From Botryotinia globosa (Eukaryota > Ascomycota > Leotiomycetes > Helotiales > Sclerotiniaceae): 64,000 nt of DNA. Under the pieces are notes generated by a model, which worked only from the letters and a program-made list of their open reading frames with translations, searched no databases and had not been told where the DNA came from. The stretch covers positions 1,550,001 to 1,614,000 of the forward strand of contig RCSZ01000004.1 in NCBI GenBank assembly GCA_014898425.1, read 5' to 3'. Positions 11,605 to 23,914 of the stretch are shown here, piece by piece; within the stretch, counting starts at the first letter, position 1; each line of letters starts with the position of its first letter. Both the position numbers and the translations under genes were made by a program.

Positions 11605-13531
11605 ATTTATTTGCTTAGTTGATGAAATTATGGTCTGGAAAGTTTTGGCGGACACTTCTCATTAGATAAGTGCTGAGCCAAAGAGTCGATGAAAGTTCCA
11701 CATATCAGGTATAATGGAGAGGATATAAATACAGGTAGTTTAGAACGAAATATCTAGGGAGCCTGATCTCTCAAGTCTGATGTGGAAGGTATCAGGATAA
11801 TAGTGGCTTGCATCAAAACGAACAGTAATGGGACCAGGATGATGACCTAGCATTAATTTTAATTTGTGAAGAGAATATTCCATTTATGGGTAGTACGCTG
11901 AGCTTTACGTATGAGTAAATGTGGTGTGTTGTACAACAAACGGCAACTTCAACTGCCATTACCCGTTACAATGTTTGCATCTTACATATACTGACAAAAC
12001 TCGCCACATGAAGTCCTAAAGAAGAAACCTGCAGACAATACAACAAGCTTGAAATCTCAGACGAATGGAATGTGTCTTTATTTACCATTGTTTAAGAACA
12101 GTAATATCGGAGGTAATGTCACATATTCATGATGGATGGTTTGTATAATCCCGCAAACAGACAGGCGTTGAACAGAGGCATCGACCTCTTGTTACCCCAT
12201 AAACGTTGACAGCTTGACTGAAATAGACATGATGCGAAGTCGACATGTGTACACTAGTACTTGATAAAATTGCTTGATTGATGGTGACTAGGAAACTGCA
12301 AGCAATTTCTGCGAATCAATGCTTGTGGTCTATCTTTCATGCAAGACCTAACGGATTGATACTTCAATTCCTGCTTGAGCGCCTGCTTCGAGCTTTTCCG
12401 GTCAAATACGGGAATTGAGTCTGCCTTGCACTGCAAGCTAATACTCTGAACGGTTCATTTTGAGTGGGGTGATTTTTTCGGCAGGCCCGATTGACACAAC
12501 GTGACAGTAACATCTAGCCTGATCAGACTTGAATTGGACTGTAATATAAATGTGACATGAACATGAGGGGTGCGATTGAATTTGGACCCAATGATTGCTC
12601 GCAAATTCCGGTTGATGTCGATCCTCTCTTTGAACTGCGGAAGATAACCTCCAATCTTCTGCCCCGCTTTCACTTCTCTCAGCCCTTCTCTCCCCCATAG
12701 ACAGGACGTAACGCGAAGAAAAATTATACATGTTGACACCGTTGGGCGATCCTACCCGTAACTCGAGACAAAGCCTGCAAAACCATGGACAGTACATCAT
12801 CGATGCAGCTCAAAGACGAGCGCAAGATTTCTGAGAGGCTCTATGTTGTAACACATGGAGAAAGTGATTGCAATGGGATCGTTTCTGTAAAGCTTACGCG
12901 TGCCGCTGAACGTGCTAGTACTAACTTGGTGTTAGCGCAAATCACCATAGTCCACGAAACGTGACATTCTTGTTTTACAATCTAGTGATCTGCTCGAGCA
13001 GTCACCAAAAATGAAACTTAAAATATTCTGGGAAAATGAACCTCTGGATGAATACATGAATAGTGGATACCAGCGAAAGATTTTTGTTTCTCAATCTACA
13101 GTTCACCACAAGCAACATTGTATCGTGAACGACCCGCTTCGTGACGCATCAAACACAACTTTTCAGGCGACTGTTCAGGTCCTTGGTCAAAGCACTCAGA
13201 TAGACACTAGCGACCAGCCATTCAGGATTAAGCAACACAACTTTGACCTAGTTCTGCGAAAGTATGAGGCTCCGGCGGACAATGGAGGCTCCGCGGAGAC
13301 TCCGCGGGGGCGGGCGCGGGGGCGGTGCTGTCACGTGTGCGGATATACCAAATGTATATATACTTCTCTACAAAACTTGCTTGAGCTTCCTAGAATATTC
13401 AGTTATATCTCTAAATTCCATCCTCTGAGTTCTCTTATTCCTATTGTTGCAACTATTCCGCGAAACAAAATTTTCTCAATCCCTATCACGTGCGATCAAC
13501 GACAGCCACTCCCATTGAACAAGTCTTCATC
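11605..13531. other. Intergenic region upstream of the methyltransferase
   Basis: About 1.9 kb with divergent promoters for paralogue B (-) and the O-methyltransferase (+). The open frames at 12438-12800 and 13011-13562 do not resemble proteins and have no splice support. A GC-rich block lies at about 13268-13340. Confidence 0.5.
13268..13340 (+). promoter_or_regulatory. GC-rich CGG/CCG-repeat block in methyltransferase promoter
   Basis: This short island in an otherwise AT-leaning promoter contains CTCCGGCGGA, two GACTCCGCGG/GGCTCCGCGG-like copies, GGGGGCGGG and a CACGTG E-box, about 190-265 bp before the ATG. Inverted CCG/CGG triplets are the usual targets of Zn2Cys6 regulators and CACGTG of bHLH factors. 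That it regulates this gene is inference from position and composition. A TATATATAC run at about 13354-13362 could serve as the core promoter. Confidence 0.35.
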
Positions 13532-14886
13532 ATGGGCGTCTCAGAGCTTATCGATTCTATGAATCTTGCTACTAGCAAATCTATTAAGTTTAATGATGAA
13601 GATCGAGGAAAGCTCCTTAGTGCGTGTGGAAAGCTACAATCAAGCCTAGAGAGTCCTCGGGATAAATTGATGAAGATGATATTCTCGGTGAGTATTAATT
13701 TTTTTCACATGCCCGATTAATTTCTAACAAAATTCTAGTCACTTCAACCAGTAGCAATTAGCCTCGCAGTGGACATGGAGATTTTCGATACAGCAGCTGT
13801 TTTGTCTGCGGCTGGAAAAGAAATTCGAGCCGAAGATCTCGCTTTGCCAAAAGATGCCGATACGTTGCTGGTTGGTAAGTCTCAATTTGAAGAAATTAAC
13901 TATTGTAAGTAACTGACCATCTATTCAGTTAGGGTCATGAGACTGTTGGTAGGAATGGGTTACTTCACTGAAATAGCCAGAGAAACTTACAAACCCACGC
14001 CACTAGCAAGCGCTCTGGTCACATCATCTCCGTATGGCCAAGCGTTGATTCATTTGTATGTCAAACCTAACTTAAAGTTTCTCTTCCGTATCTAACAATC
14101 TCTAGCACAACTCAAAATGAAGTTGTAGCTGCTCTGCCAAAATACTTTGCCAAAAAAGGCTATCAGAGCCCCAACGATGCATACGATGGTCCATTCCAGT
14201 TTGCTCGACAAACAGACCTCCATTGTTTTGATTGGATGGCTACTCAACCACGTATTCAACATGCTTTCAATACCGTGATGACCATTCCCCGCACTATTGG
14301 TCGTACAGCATGGTATGAGTATTTTCCTGTTGTAGAAAAGCTCAAGGTAGAATCTCCTACAGATCCACTGATAGTTGATATTGGAGGAGGTATTGGACAT
14401 GATTTGATTCGTTTTAAAGAAGCACACCCAAGACTTCAAGGGAAACTTATTGTAGAGGATATCCCGGTAGTGGTTTCTGGTATCGCGCCAGGCTCTCTTC
14501 CTGACGGCATTGAAGCTCAACCATATGACTTCTTCAAACCACAACCTATCCACAATGCAAAAGCTTATTTTCTCGCCAACGTTCTGCACGATTGGCCTGA
14601 CAAGCAAGCCTCTGTCATCCTCGAACAGATTAAGGATGCGATGGGTAAAGACAGTGTGTTATTGATCAACGAGAATTTGATGCAAGAAGAGAATGCATCA
14701 TTTGAGAGTGCCTGTACAGACTGGATGATGATGGGGGGTTTTTCGGCATTGGAAAGGACAGAGAGGCAATTCAAGAAGCTGATTGAGAGTGTTGGGTTAG
14801 TTTTGGTGAAGGTTTGGGGGGCTCCAGGTGTAGAAAATGGACCTTGGGAGGGAAGAAGACTATTGGAAGTGGCCAAGGATAATTGA
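13532..14886 (+). CDS. SAM-dependent O-methyltransferase (COMT type)
   Basis: Four exons, 13532-13687, 13739-13874, 13929-14055 and 14106-14886 (1200 nt, 399 residues). Introns are 50-54 nt with GTGAGT/GTAAGT/GTATGT donors. The N-terminal half is a winged-helix dimerisation region typical of plant-type O-methyltransferases (DTAAVLSAAGKEIRAEDLA). The catalytic half has the SAM loop VDIGGGIG at about 230-237, VEDIP, and LHDWPD at about 301, whose His is the expected catalytic base. A C-terminal segment with GGFSALERTERQFKKLIE follows. Such enzymes methylate phenolic or polyketide hydroxyls in secondary metabolism; the substrate here is unknown. No synthase or other biosynthetic gene adjoins it, so it appears to stand alone. 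The start is the internal ATG at 13532, in frame with all exons. Confidence 0.9.
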
Positions 14887-17015
14887 ATGACTGGTAATTT
14901 AGTACCATTTTTTCGTTAGATAAACTATCAAATTTCGTGTTTATCATGTCAGACACAAGATAACGCAGCTCGATGTAACGGTAAATATTATTATTGAGTG
15001 ATCATAGATCAGAATCGAGATTACCGAAAACTTATCCTTGGTATTAGGCTATGGTTCGTGAAGCTGATATCGATCAATCCAGAAATTGAAACGATCTATT
15101 CCATTAAGAGTAACATCTCAGGAAGAACAGGTGGGGTTCAATATAACCAATCCAGGGGGTGACATAAGCGAGATCTCTCAGATGACACTTCTTCGGGTAA
15201 ATCGGGTTGGTTTATCATTTCTCACTCAATAAGTCACCATCCCCTCCAACATTCGCGGTTTAATGCACCCTTATTTCAATATACCAGCTCTCAAGTATTT
15301 TGTTGAAGATTTTGTTGATATTGTTGGGAAGAAATTAATTTGTGTCGTAGGGCTGCATGCAAGATCGAATCTGCGTCATCTGTCGAATCTCGATCCGATA
15401 ACCTAAATTAAGAGCTGGGGATAACTCAGCCTTGTGCCAGGGTAAATCCAACTTGTACATGGAATATATGGGTCAGAAACAGCTCATTTGGTATGGAAAC
15501 TCTTGATTATTTATCAAGTGGTTCACGAACTTACTACAGAACGGATTCGATATGACGGCAACGACTTGATGTTTGTACGTTGGTATAGCTATACTGCTTA
15601 CGTCGAATCAAAGAGACAGAGAACGAAATTCTTATGAATGAATAAGAGTGTTTTGTGTCACCGAGTCGTGGAGCTGCAATTTGTACCACCTTCGCACTAG
15701 GTACTATTCGAGCTTTGGTAAAGAGATATATAATTCTGGGGGTCAATCGGTAATAAAAACAGGTCATCAAAAGGAGAAATACATATTATGAGTCGCAAAA
15801 AGAAAAAATCAGTCGACTCCGAATAAAATTCTCGAATACCCCTCCAACCAAGATGTCTCCTCATCTTCCTCCACCTTGCAAATCTATTTTGGAAATGAAA
15901 TTTTTTTCTCGATGCACAAGCATAACTTGAGATAGATCTATCTGGATGGAAACAACAGTCGAGAATGGCGTCTTATACATAACTTTTCGATGCGAGGCAT
16001 TTTGTTGCCAGAAGCTTTCACCCCGAACATCCATTACTCGTACGAAAAGCGAAGAAATCTGGCGATAAACCACACGCAATGAGGGCTGAACAGAAGGAGT
16101 CGACATAACTCATGGTAAAAACGATGGAATGACCCTGTCGCATAGCAGCCAAGTTCCCTCGAAACAAATAATTTCCTTGAAGTGTCTGGTTTTCATTCGA
16201 GAGACAACGCTTGTTGTCTCGAATATTTTGAAACTATCCATCCTATGCAAATGGCACAACTCTTTGCTGTCGAAAGAAAAAATGAGACTGGTACGAAAAA
16301 ACATGCAATCTACGCATGGCTACGAGCAGACGAACTTCTATCTCTCTCTGGATCTCCCAAATATTCGATCCGACTATCTTGATGTGCAAGCACGTTTTCG
16401 TATAAGGAAACCATCATTTGATATGCGAGGTAGATGAATTGAAGCATATGCTCAGGCAAATCAGGGAGTCTATGTCTTTGAGAGATCCATGAGTGAATGG
16501 ATACCGTGGCGCCCCATTTTAGCAAGCATTTCGTATTCTGACGCTAATTGAAACATATCAAGATTCGCAGATGCATGTTGAGAGGCCAAAAAGCAATTGT
16601 GCTTTTCGTCCAATGGGGTTTTATGCAGTGCAATCAGAGCTTGTCACTATTTTTTTGTGAATTTTCGAGTCGCTGCCCAAACGATACACGCTTGGCAGAC
16701 GCCGCTGAGTTGTTCGATCTGACCGATAATGTTTTCATTCCCCGATACGATGATAGCTTTTAGCAGTACTTGTTCTGAGCACCTAAGAGAGATCGGACGG
16801 TATAGCATGGCCACCAAAGAAGACAACATTCGGGATTGAGAGTTTTAGACTGGTGCAGCTCGGCGTTGGGATTTGAAGTCTTCCGATAGTCAATCCGATT
16901 AGCTGGCCTTATCATCACTTCGCTATTCTTGCACAACTAGTCGCCATCCCATAATAAGTCTGGGTTTATTTTAGATGATAACAAGAGTAAAAGCATGCCA
17001 TGCATTTACATCTCA
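14887..17015. other. Intergenic region
   Basis: About 2.1 kb. Several overlapping frames lie at 15861-16830 on both strands. None carries a recognisable motif and they do not join through consensus introns, so I see no gene, although an old relic cannot be excluded. Confidence 0.45.
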
Positions 17016-17863
17016 TCAATGATCAGTATCAGGTACTGATATGTTTTGGTCTAGAGTTGATGGTAATATCCTTCCATCCGATCGGTAGGCTAATGTAGAG
17101 TTAGCCGTCCGCAGACATCTGATGAGAAGGAAGCCTACTATTGTCTCATCATGTCTATTCTCATACACCCATCTTCCGAGCTGGTATTGAGTCGTCACCG
17201 GAAGGTCATCGAGTGTGGTAGTTGTAGGGAGACTATAAACTGCCGTGATTGGGGAATCATAGGTACTGTGGTAAGCGATCGCCGCAGTCGAAGCGTTGTA
17301 TGATGATGGTGCAGGGAGTGGAAGGGTCTGGGTAGTAATAATAGGAGCTTCCCACGACCATTGTGACAAATCATACCCGGTAGATCGGGTGTCTAAGTGA
17401 GTGGGAATAGGGATATGAGCACCTGTATGATTGAATACGTGACGGTCGTTATCAAAGTCACTTGCAGGTAATGGACCGTCGATTGGTCCCTGAAGGAATT
17501 GCTCTGGTGCTTCTTGATGAAGATTGGCCTCATCGGAACCCCATTCATGAGGCATGGGGGCAAGATCACTCTCGATACTTCTGTCGTCAACCATCATGGA
17601 ATCAACGTTGGAGTCTTGAACCCCTTCGTCGATCTGCTCTTGAGATGTGGTACTTGCTTCTGACTGCGTGCCAGTATCGTACTCGTGTTTTTGATCATTG
17701 TTACTGCTCAGCTTCGCAGTAAGTTCACGAGAGATTCCTTCACTCATAGACCTAAATAGTGTCAGTGATACTTCGCGTACGGGCTCGAACGAAAGAATTA
17801 CTTTTTGGTCTTCTGCTTCGGCTTTCTAGCACTTTGACCTTGGTCTTTTGAATTCTTGGCCAT
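17016..17863 (-). CDS. Hypothetical low-complexity protein
   Basis: Two exons, 17863-17802 and 17751-17016 (798 nt, 265 residues). Donor GTAATT and acceptor TTTAG split a codon AA|G. The first exon encodes MAKNSKDQGQSARKPKQKTK, a strongly basic stretch that could act as a nuclear localisation signal. The rest is acidic and Ser/Thr/Asp-rich (SEASTTSQEQIDEG), then Pro/Tyr/Thr-rich, ending VPDTDH. I see no catalytic motif, membrane segment or known domain. It is probably a largely disordered nuclear protein. The frame could be a lineage-restricted gene; function unknown. Confidence 0.6.
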
Positions 17864-20800
17864 GATGGATGTTTGTTGTAAGGATTGATGTTAGAAGAGG
17901 ATATATCGTTTGTTAAAAATGTTGATACTAAAATGCAAAAGAAGTGTTGACCGTATATAGGGTATGTCGACTAACAATGACCAGATATGTACAGGAGAAA
18001 AGAGGAAATATAATATGCTCTATAAAAGAAGCGGGCTGCAAATTTATTCCGTTCCGGATGAAGCAGACCGCGAAGTTTGTAGTATTGAAAGTGATGAGTA
18101 TAGGAATATAGTTGACTGCTCGACTCTGAAAAGATAAATGGGGTTGTGCTTCGAACGAGAGTGATATGTGAAGAAGGATAAGAGAGATATATATTCGGCA
18201 TTTGATCATCTAAGTGTGGTTTGCCTAAAAAATGCGGTTGCCGAACCTTTGCGAACCACTTGCAAAACTATTTTTTTCGACGTGAAGTGCACCCCTTGTG
18301 TTAAGTTCTCTTATCATGCCGTCTTGCCTTGCACCTCGAATATCTTAGAGCCTCTCAAATGCAAGCTACAGCAACCAACCAGGTAAATGTAAAGAACCTT
18401 GGAATACCTACCTAGGTATCCATTTTCACACCGCATTTACATAGCCAACCAGTAATATGAAGTTTCGTGACGGCATATACCTCACTGACGACGGGAACCT
18501 AGCTTGGTTCTTCGAGAAAAAACTACCATTGCACTACAACCGAATATATTTCCCAGTATTTCCTCGATTTTGCTTAAGCTCAAGCAAGATATTACCATCA
18601 CAATCAGCTAATTAATTGAGACGATAGCAATATAATAGATCCCGTTCTTCGTATGATTGCAGGTTTGAGAAAATATCAACGTATATATATAAAAGACGGG
18701 TTTGGATTGGTTTGTCTCGAGCTTTCCTGCTTCGATGATCACGCAAGTAGCTATCAAGCTTTTTGTTTTAGTGCATGTATGACAATATACGGCCTGTTCT
18801 CTCCTCCAATTGCAAGCCTGTAGATCTTCACTTTTCTTGATATTGGTGAATTTTCAGTCTCACACCAGCTTTCAACCATCACATCAATTATCAATCTTCC
18901 CGAGTCTCTGCATATCCATTATTCAATAAAAAATTCCTAGGCAGCTTCAAAAAGCATCGTTAATTATTGATGTGAAGAAATGGAAAATTCTGTTATTTTC
19001 GTAAGAATGTAGCATTGATGGAGTGAAATAGACGGATAATCTTAGTGATTGGATGTGTTGTCAATTTCAGCCTTCTTCTCTTCAGATAGATTAATTCTGT
19101 TTCATGAAGAAGCGCTAACAGCTGTAGTTATTCACGAGATACGTATTTAGTTTAGAGATAATTCTACCTGAAGGTCCAGGACGGTGGTACCAGATGCTTA
19201 AATCCTCCATGATTGCCGGTGATGAGTCTTTTGAGCTGCATCGCTGCAATGTGCCCCGATTTATCAGATGCTTGGTCTTGTCAGTCTGACCCAAAGCGAA
19301 CAAAGAGAATTGAATTAAAGAGCTGGCAGAATTGTTGAATTTTATATAACACAGTATTATATTTCGGCAGACAATAGTAAGCTTATTGTTCAACACATCA
19401 TTGATGTTTAGCACCCCACCAAAACTCCAATCTTGAAGTCATCTATCATTCTCGTTCCTGACTTTCCCTGATTGATTATGGAGGGCAAGTGCTGATGGGC
19501 CGAGAGAAATTTAGATTAATGCGTCAAACAATGTTTCTATTAGATTCAAAATAATCGCATAACGAGTACCGGTACCTTGCTTCGGCTCACATCATTATTT
19601 CAATTTTATATGAATTATCCAGTTACTACGCGTGGTTCATCCCGTTAGTATAATGACACAACATTTCTAACGCTCCATTAACACAAGCGGCAGGTCTACT
19701 ACAGACATGACCCGGTGAAGTATTCAACCACAATAAGAATTCCCCACTTCGTTCACAGAGGATTATGTTCGCAAAACAGGAAATCGATTATCCAACCAGG
19801 TTTTGCTAATTATCACACACGAATTGGGCAAAGATAATGTATGCGCTGGCTCCAATGTGAAGGTCTGAAAACTTAAGCAATTACACAAGCGAATACTAGT
19901 AAAAGTAACTGCATTGGGAGAGTTGCCTATGAGAGTCACCTAAGTAATTTTCATACCCCAATCCACGGTGCGGTATCTGTTCTGTGACTGAACGAGAACC
20001 AAGGATCCGTGCAATTCTCGATCTGATGGAATCTCACCCTAATGGGCCTTTTCTACATGGTTCCAAAAAGTCAGTTTTTGGTTTCGAAATGGCAAATTTT
20101 GCGCTTTGGACATTATATGCAGTCTCACAGGAAGTGTGTTGATACTTGCACAGCATACTCTGGAAACAATTTGTCTCGTTTTCTTTCTTTAGGCTATTTC
20201 GACCAAGGCACAACAACACGTGACTAAGATCTAATCAAAGCGAAATTATACATCAACGAGAAATATCACGGAAAAGTGAGCACGATACTATGGTGATCAC
20301 CAAGTCGATGGTACCTTGCCTGTTGACATCGGGGTTCGATCATCCCTATCCATACGTTTTGCTTTCATAAATTTCGTAACAGATTTGTAGGATGACCAAC
20401 GCCAGAGGGAAAAAATGTCAGACCGAAGTGGACAGGGCTTGATTTCATCTCAAAGCCCTGCCAAGTATTTATTATCGCCCTGAACTAGTTCGAGGCTTTG
20501 CGGGTCCCTGTACAAGTGGTTTCCCAGTAATTCGTACTGTATCTCTCCGGTTGGTTCCCTAAAGTCTGACAGGGACGCTTCGTTACTTGTTTCTAGGCAA
20601 CCCAAAAGTTTATACACAATGAAAGGAATGCTGAGAATTATTTTACCAAGTTGTGAAGCAGATGCGCTATTGTTTTAAATTCAGACGTCCTGTTGAGCTA
20701 GCAAATATTCATGACTATTTGGGTATGATTGACGCCCGGAGGTTTGTTCTGTGATACAGTCGGCTCGGGCAGAAGAAAGAATACAACGAAAAAATGTAGC

Positions 20801-21570
20801 CAAACTTCCATCGAGTCCAAAGTGTTATCTGATGTGTGCTACATGATCGTATCAAATTCAGATGCAGTCAGGTACAGAAACATCCATGTTGCCCATTAAA
20901 CAAGAACTAATACAAGTCGGAATATTTTCTTCCAAAAATCCCATTCAACATAAACGATCTGCGGACAGCATGACCGCCACGAGAGTATCACAATATCGAT
21001 TGAGACCAGAATATATTAACTGTCACCTCGTAGGACCTGCAATGTCCAGACACGTCAAGAGGGCTTGCTGATTTGATAACGACCGGAAGGAACTTTCATC
21101 CCCGGAGCTGTGAGACCATCCAAACCTTTCGGTCGGCGGGCCTTCCGTCTGACGGTACCGTGTACGTCGTGTTCAAGATTGCCGAGTACTACACTGGCTT
21201 GTGCTACAGCATGATGATTGCATACTTTTGAATTGGAAAAATTATGTCGACGAAAAAGCTCATGACCTGCTTGGCCAATCCCAGCATGTGTCGATCATGC
21301 GGTCCGCTCCTGCGACCTCTTTCCTGATGATGTGCAATTCCGTCTCGGCATAATAAGCATGGTCGGGACACTCTAAGAATGTGCAGGATCTTTCACGCGA
21401 CTTCGCGAGGCAATTTTGATAGAACAGGGTGATACAGTACCTTTATTATTGTCTTGAACTCGAAAAAAAAATTAAATTTTAAAGGGGCCCTTGGTAAAAT
21501 TTTAGTGCTGCGCACGTCTTTGAAGTTGACCATTGCACTTCGGCACATACGAGGGCTCGCTCGGTCATAT
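17864..21570. other. Gene-poor stretch left of the transposon cluster
   Basis: About 3.7 kb with no open frame over 100 codons and nothing recognisable. Base composition is moderate to about 21.4 kb, then changes to A/T-rich close to the transposon border at 21573. The stretch 21060-21440 is relatively GC-balanced but matches no RNA gene that I can recognise. Confidence 0.5.
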
Positions 21571-21572
21571 TA

Positions 21573-21627
21573 CCGAGGCCTATAACGCGCATTTGGTCAA
21601 AACCCCAAAAATAGATTTTTGCCTGAA
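21573..21627 (+). repeat. Left terminal inverted repeat of the 1.3 kb element
   Basis: 55 bp, 53 of which pair with the reverse complement of 22837-22891. Confidence 0.9.
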
Positions 21628-21739
21628 TTAAAAATGTATTTAGAATTTAGAAATATATATATATTAAAATAAAACTTTCAATCTAATATATAACTTTAAA
21701 GAAATTGATAAAATAAAATAAAAAGTAATATTTTTATTA

Positions 21740-21960
21740 ATTAAAATTCAAGAAATCGATTGATATAATTCTTTTTGAATTATTTTAAAAATTAAAATTA
21801 ATATTTATTATTAAAATATTAGAATAATAAAAGATTAAATATTAAAAGTGATTTATTATTCGAATTTATTGAAATATTTCAATAATAAATATAAATTCTA
21901 ATTTTTGAGATAATTCAAAAAGAATTATATTAATCGATTTTTTGAATTCTAATTAATAAA
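21740..21960. repeat. Internal inverted repeat (hairpin) in the 1.3 kb element
   Basis: A sequence around 21745-21830 (TTCAAGAAATCGATTGATAT, TTCTTTTTGAATTATTTT) recurs in reverse complement at about 21870-21955 (TTCAAAAAGAATTATATTAA, TCGATTTTTTGAATTC). This forms an imperfect AT-rich palindrome. Confidence 0.6.
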
Positions 21961-21969
21961 ATTATCTTT

Positions 21970-22500
21970 TTTTCTTTTTTTTATTAATTCTTTTAAGGTT
22001 GTGTATTGAATTGAATAGTTTTTTATATAAATTGAGGATTGATTAGTAATCAAATCTAATTTTTAAGATATTAACAAAAAAATATTTCGAAAATTAAAAT
22101 TTATTAAAGTAGAATTAAATATAAAATTTAATCTTCAAAATAATTTAAAAAAGATTATATAAATTGATTTTTTAAATTTTAATAAATAAGATTATCTTTT
22201 TTCTTTTTTTATTATTAATTCTTTTAAGAATGTATACTGAATTTAATAGTTTTTTATATAAGTTGAGGATTGATTAATAATTAAACCTAATCTTTAAAAT
22301 ATTAACAAAAAAATATTTCGAAAATTGGAGTTTATTAAAATAGAATTAAATATAAAATTTCATTTTCAAAATAATTCAAAAAAGATTATATAAATTGATT
22401 CTTTGAATTCTAATTAATAATAAAATATCTTTTTATTTTATTTTATTAATTTCTTTAAAATTGTATATTGAATTGAATAATTTCTTATATAAATTGAAAA
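21970..22500. repeat. Tandem repeat, unit about 230 bp, about 2.3 copies, in the 1.3 kb element
   Basis: The segment AATTGAGGATTGATTAG plus ATTAACAAAAAAATATTTCG occurs at about 22031 and again at about 22261, with a diverged third start at about 22490, giving a period near 230 bp. Differences are mainly transitions. Confidence 0.7.
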
Positions 22501-22836
22501 TTGATTAGTTATATAATTTAATATTTAAATTCGAATTCAAAATAAATGAGATAAGGAATTTTTATTAGAATTCTTTTATTTATTATATAATAATCTGTAT
22601 ATAAAAAGAAAATTATTTAAAAAAGATTTTATATTAAAACTTGAATATTAATATACTTTTTTTCAAGAATTTTAAAATAGATTTTAAAATTATAATAATA
22701 TTAATAATAATAAAAGCTTTCTAATAATATAATATTTTTTATAATAAAATTATAATTTATATTGTTTTATATAATACAATTTTTCTTTCTAAGATTTCTA
22801 TAAACACATTATACAAATTATAGAAATTCTTTTTGC

Positions 22837-22891
22837 TTCAGGCAGAAATCTATTTTTGGGGTTTTGACTAAATGCGCGTTATAGGCCTCGG
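22837..22891 (-). repeat. Right terminal inverted repeat of the 1.3 kb element
   Basis: Reverse complement of 21573-21627 with two mismatches (G/A and T/C transitions). Confidence 0.9.
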
Positions 22892-22893
22892 TA

Positions 22894-22938
22894 CGGAGGT
22901 CGCGGTCATTTTGGAAGAGATTATAGGCATTTACAGGG
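22894..22938 (+). repeat. Left terminal inverted repeat of the Tc1-like element
   Basis: About 45 bp, matching the reverse complement of 33398-33442 except for a one-base T indel. Confidence 0.9.
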
Positions 22939-23099
22939 TAGTGCCCTGTATTATCCACTAAATAGAGTGAAACAAGGGAAATTAGTGGTTCAGGTATAAT
23001 ACATATTTTTGAATCACTCTTTATCATTGTCAATATTAAAGATATAAAACTTTCTTTTTCTATAAAACTATATTACTATTCTATTATACTCTTATTTTT

Positions 23100-23749
23100 A
23101 TTATACCTTTTAAATATTCTTCTAAATATTCATTCCCTTTTTTTAGTTTAATAACTTTTTATATATACTTAGGGATTCTCTCAATTCATTTTTGAATACA
23201 ATTTTGAGGTATATCTTGCTAGTACTGTATTTATTGTTTTTTTAATTCTTCTTTTGATGTTATTATTTTCTTTTTAATGATTTCTGTTTTCATTTATTAT
23301 CATATAGGCTTAATAATATTGAAATTGGAAGAATTCTTTGGTTATAATAATTTAAAAACCTTAAAAAGCTTGTACACCTTTTTTTAATAATAAAAAGAGT
23401 ATACAGATATATTATTTTTTATAATTATAATATTAAAATATTTTTTTTGATACTCTTTTGTGAATAGTAAAAATAAAAACTTTAAAATAACTTGCTAGTA
23501 TTGATATCAATTGATACCTCCAATATTAGACTTATAGATATATACTTTTGTAGCCTTTATATATTTTCATTTAGACTTTCGATTAAAGTAATTATATAAT
23601 CCAATTCTTTTTATATTCGTTTTCAATTCCTATATTTCTTTATTAATATTATATCTTATAATATTTCTAGTTTTTAAATCGATATTACTAATTATCTTAT
23701 TCTTTTTAAACTCCTTTTCTCATATATAATAAAAACTCTTTTTATTATA
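23100..23749 (-). pseudogene. Tc1-like transposase relic, C-terminal part
   Basis: On the minus strand near 23290-23130, interrupted frames read DIPQNCIQK, IERIPKYI, KVIKLKKGNEY. This resembles the C-terminus of Tc1-type transposases (IP-x-x-x-IQK-x-IERIP, then a GN-containing end). It completes the relic on the other side of the LTR element. Confidence 0.6.
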
Positions 23750-23754
23750 TAAAA

Positions 23755-23914
23755 TGTGAGGGTGCACGGACCCTCTATGCACGTGACCGGCTGTACTAGC
23801 CATTTTAGCTAGTTTTTCAAGTATAAGTTGAAAGCCTCGCTTCCAACTTCCTTTTAGATCTTTATTAATAACTAAACCATTAAAACAACTCCTTTTCAAT
23901 TCATAGTCCTTATA
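23755..23914 (+). repeat. 5' LTR
   Basis: 160 bp starting TGTGAGGGTGCACGGACC. It retains many C and G bases, unlike the interior and the 3' LTR. Confidence 0.9.

Larger units (their letters stand above)
21573..22891. mobile_element. TA-flanked inverted-repeat DNA element, 1319 bp, RIP-degraded interior
   Basis: The 55 bp at 21573-21627 (starting CCGAGGCCTATAACGCGC) is the reverse complement of 22837-22891 with two mismatches. Both ends are flanked by TA (21571-21572 and 22892-22893), the target-site signature of the Tc1/mariner superfamily. The 1.2 kb interior is almost pure A/T and has no readable transposase, so it is a non-autonomous or fully decayed copy. The termini remain CG-bearing, which contrasts sharply with the interior. 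The element directly abuts the next transposon, sharing the TA at 22892-22893. Confidence 0.85.

Noticed and set aside
12438..12800. 120-codon minus-strand ORF
   Set aside because: No motif, no splice signals, overlapping alternative frame of similar length; treated as intergenic chance.
13011..13562. 183-codon plus-strand ORF upstream of the methyltransferase
   Set aside because: No recognisable sequence; it overlaps the GC-rich promoter block and the methyltransferase start in another frame.
15861..16829. Cluster of minus-strand ORFs that might be exons of one gene
   Set aside because: I could not join them with GT-AG introns in phase, and none has a domain signature; the plus strand is equally open there.
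20300..20370. Possible tRNA B-box (GGTTCGATC) near 20337
   Set aside because: No A-box or acceptor stem pairing upstream; no cloverleaf could be drawn.
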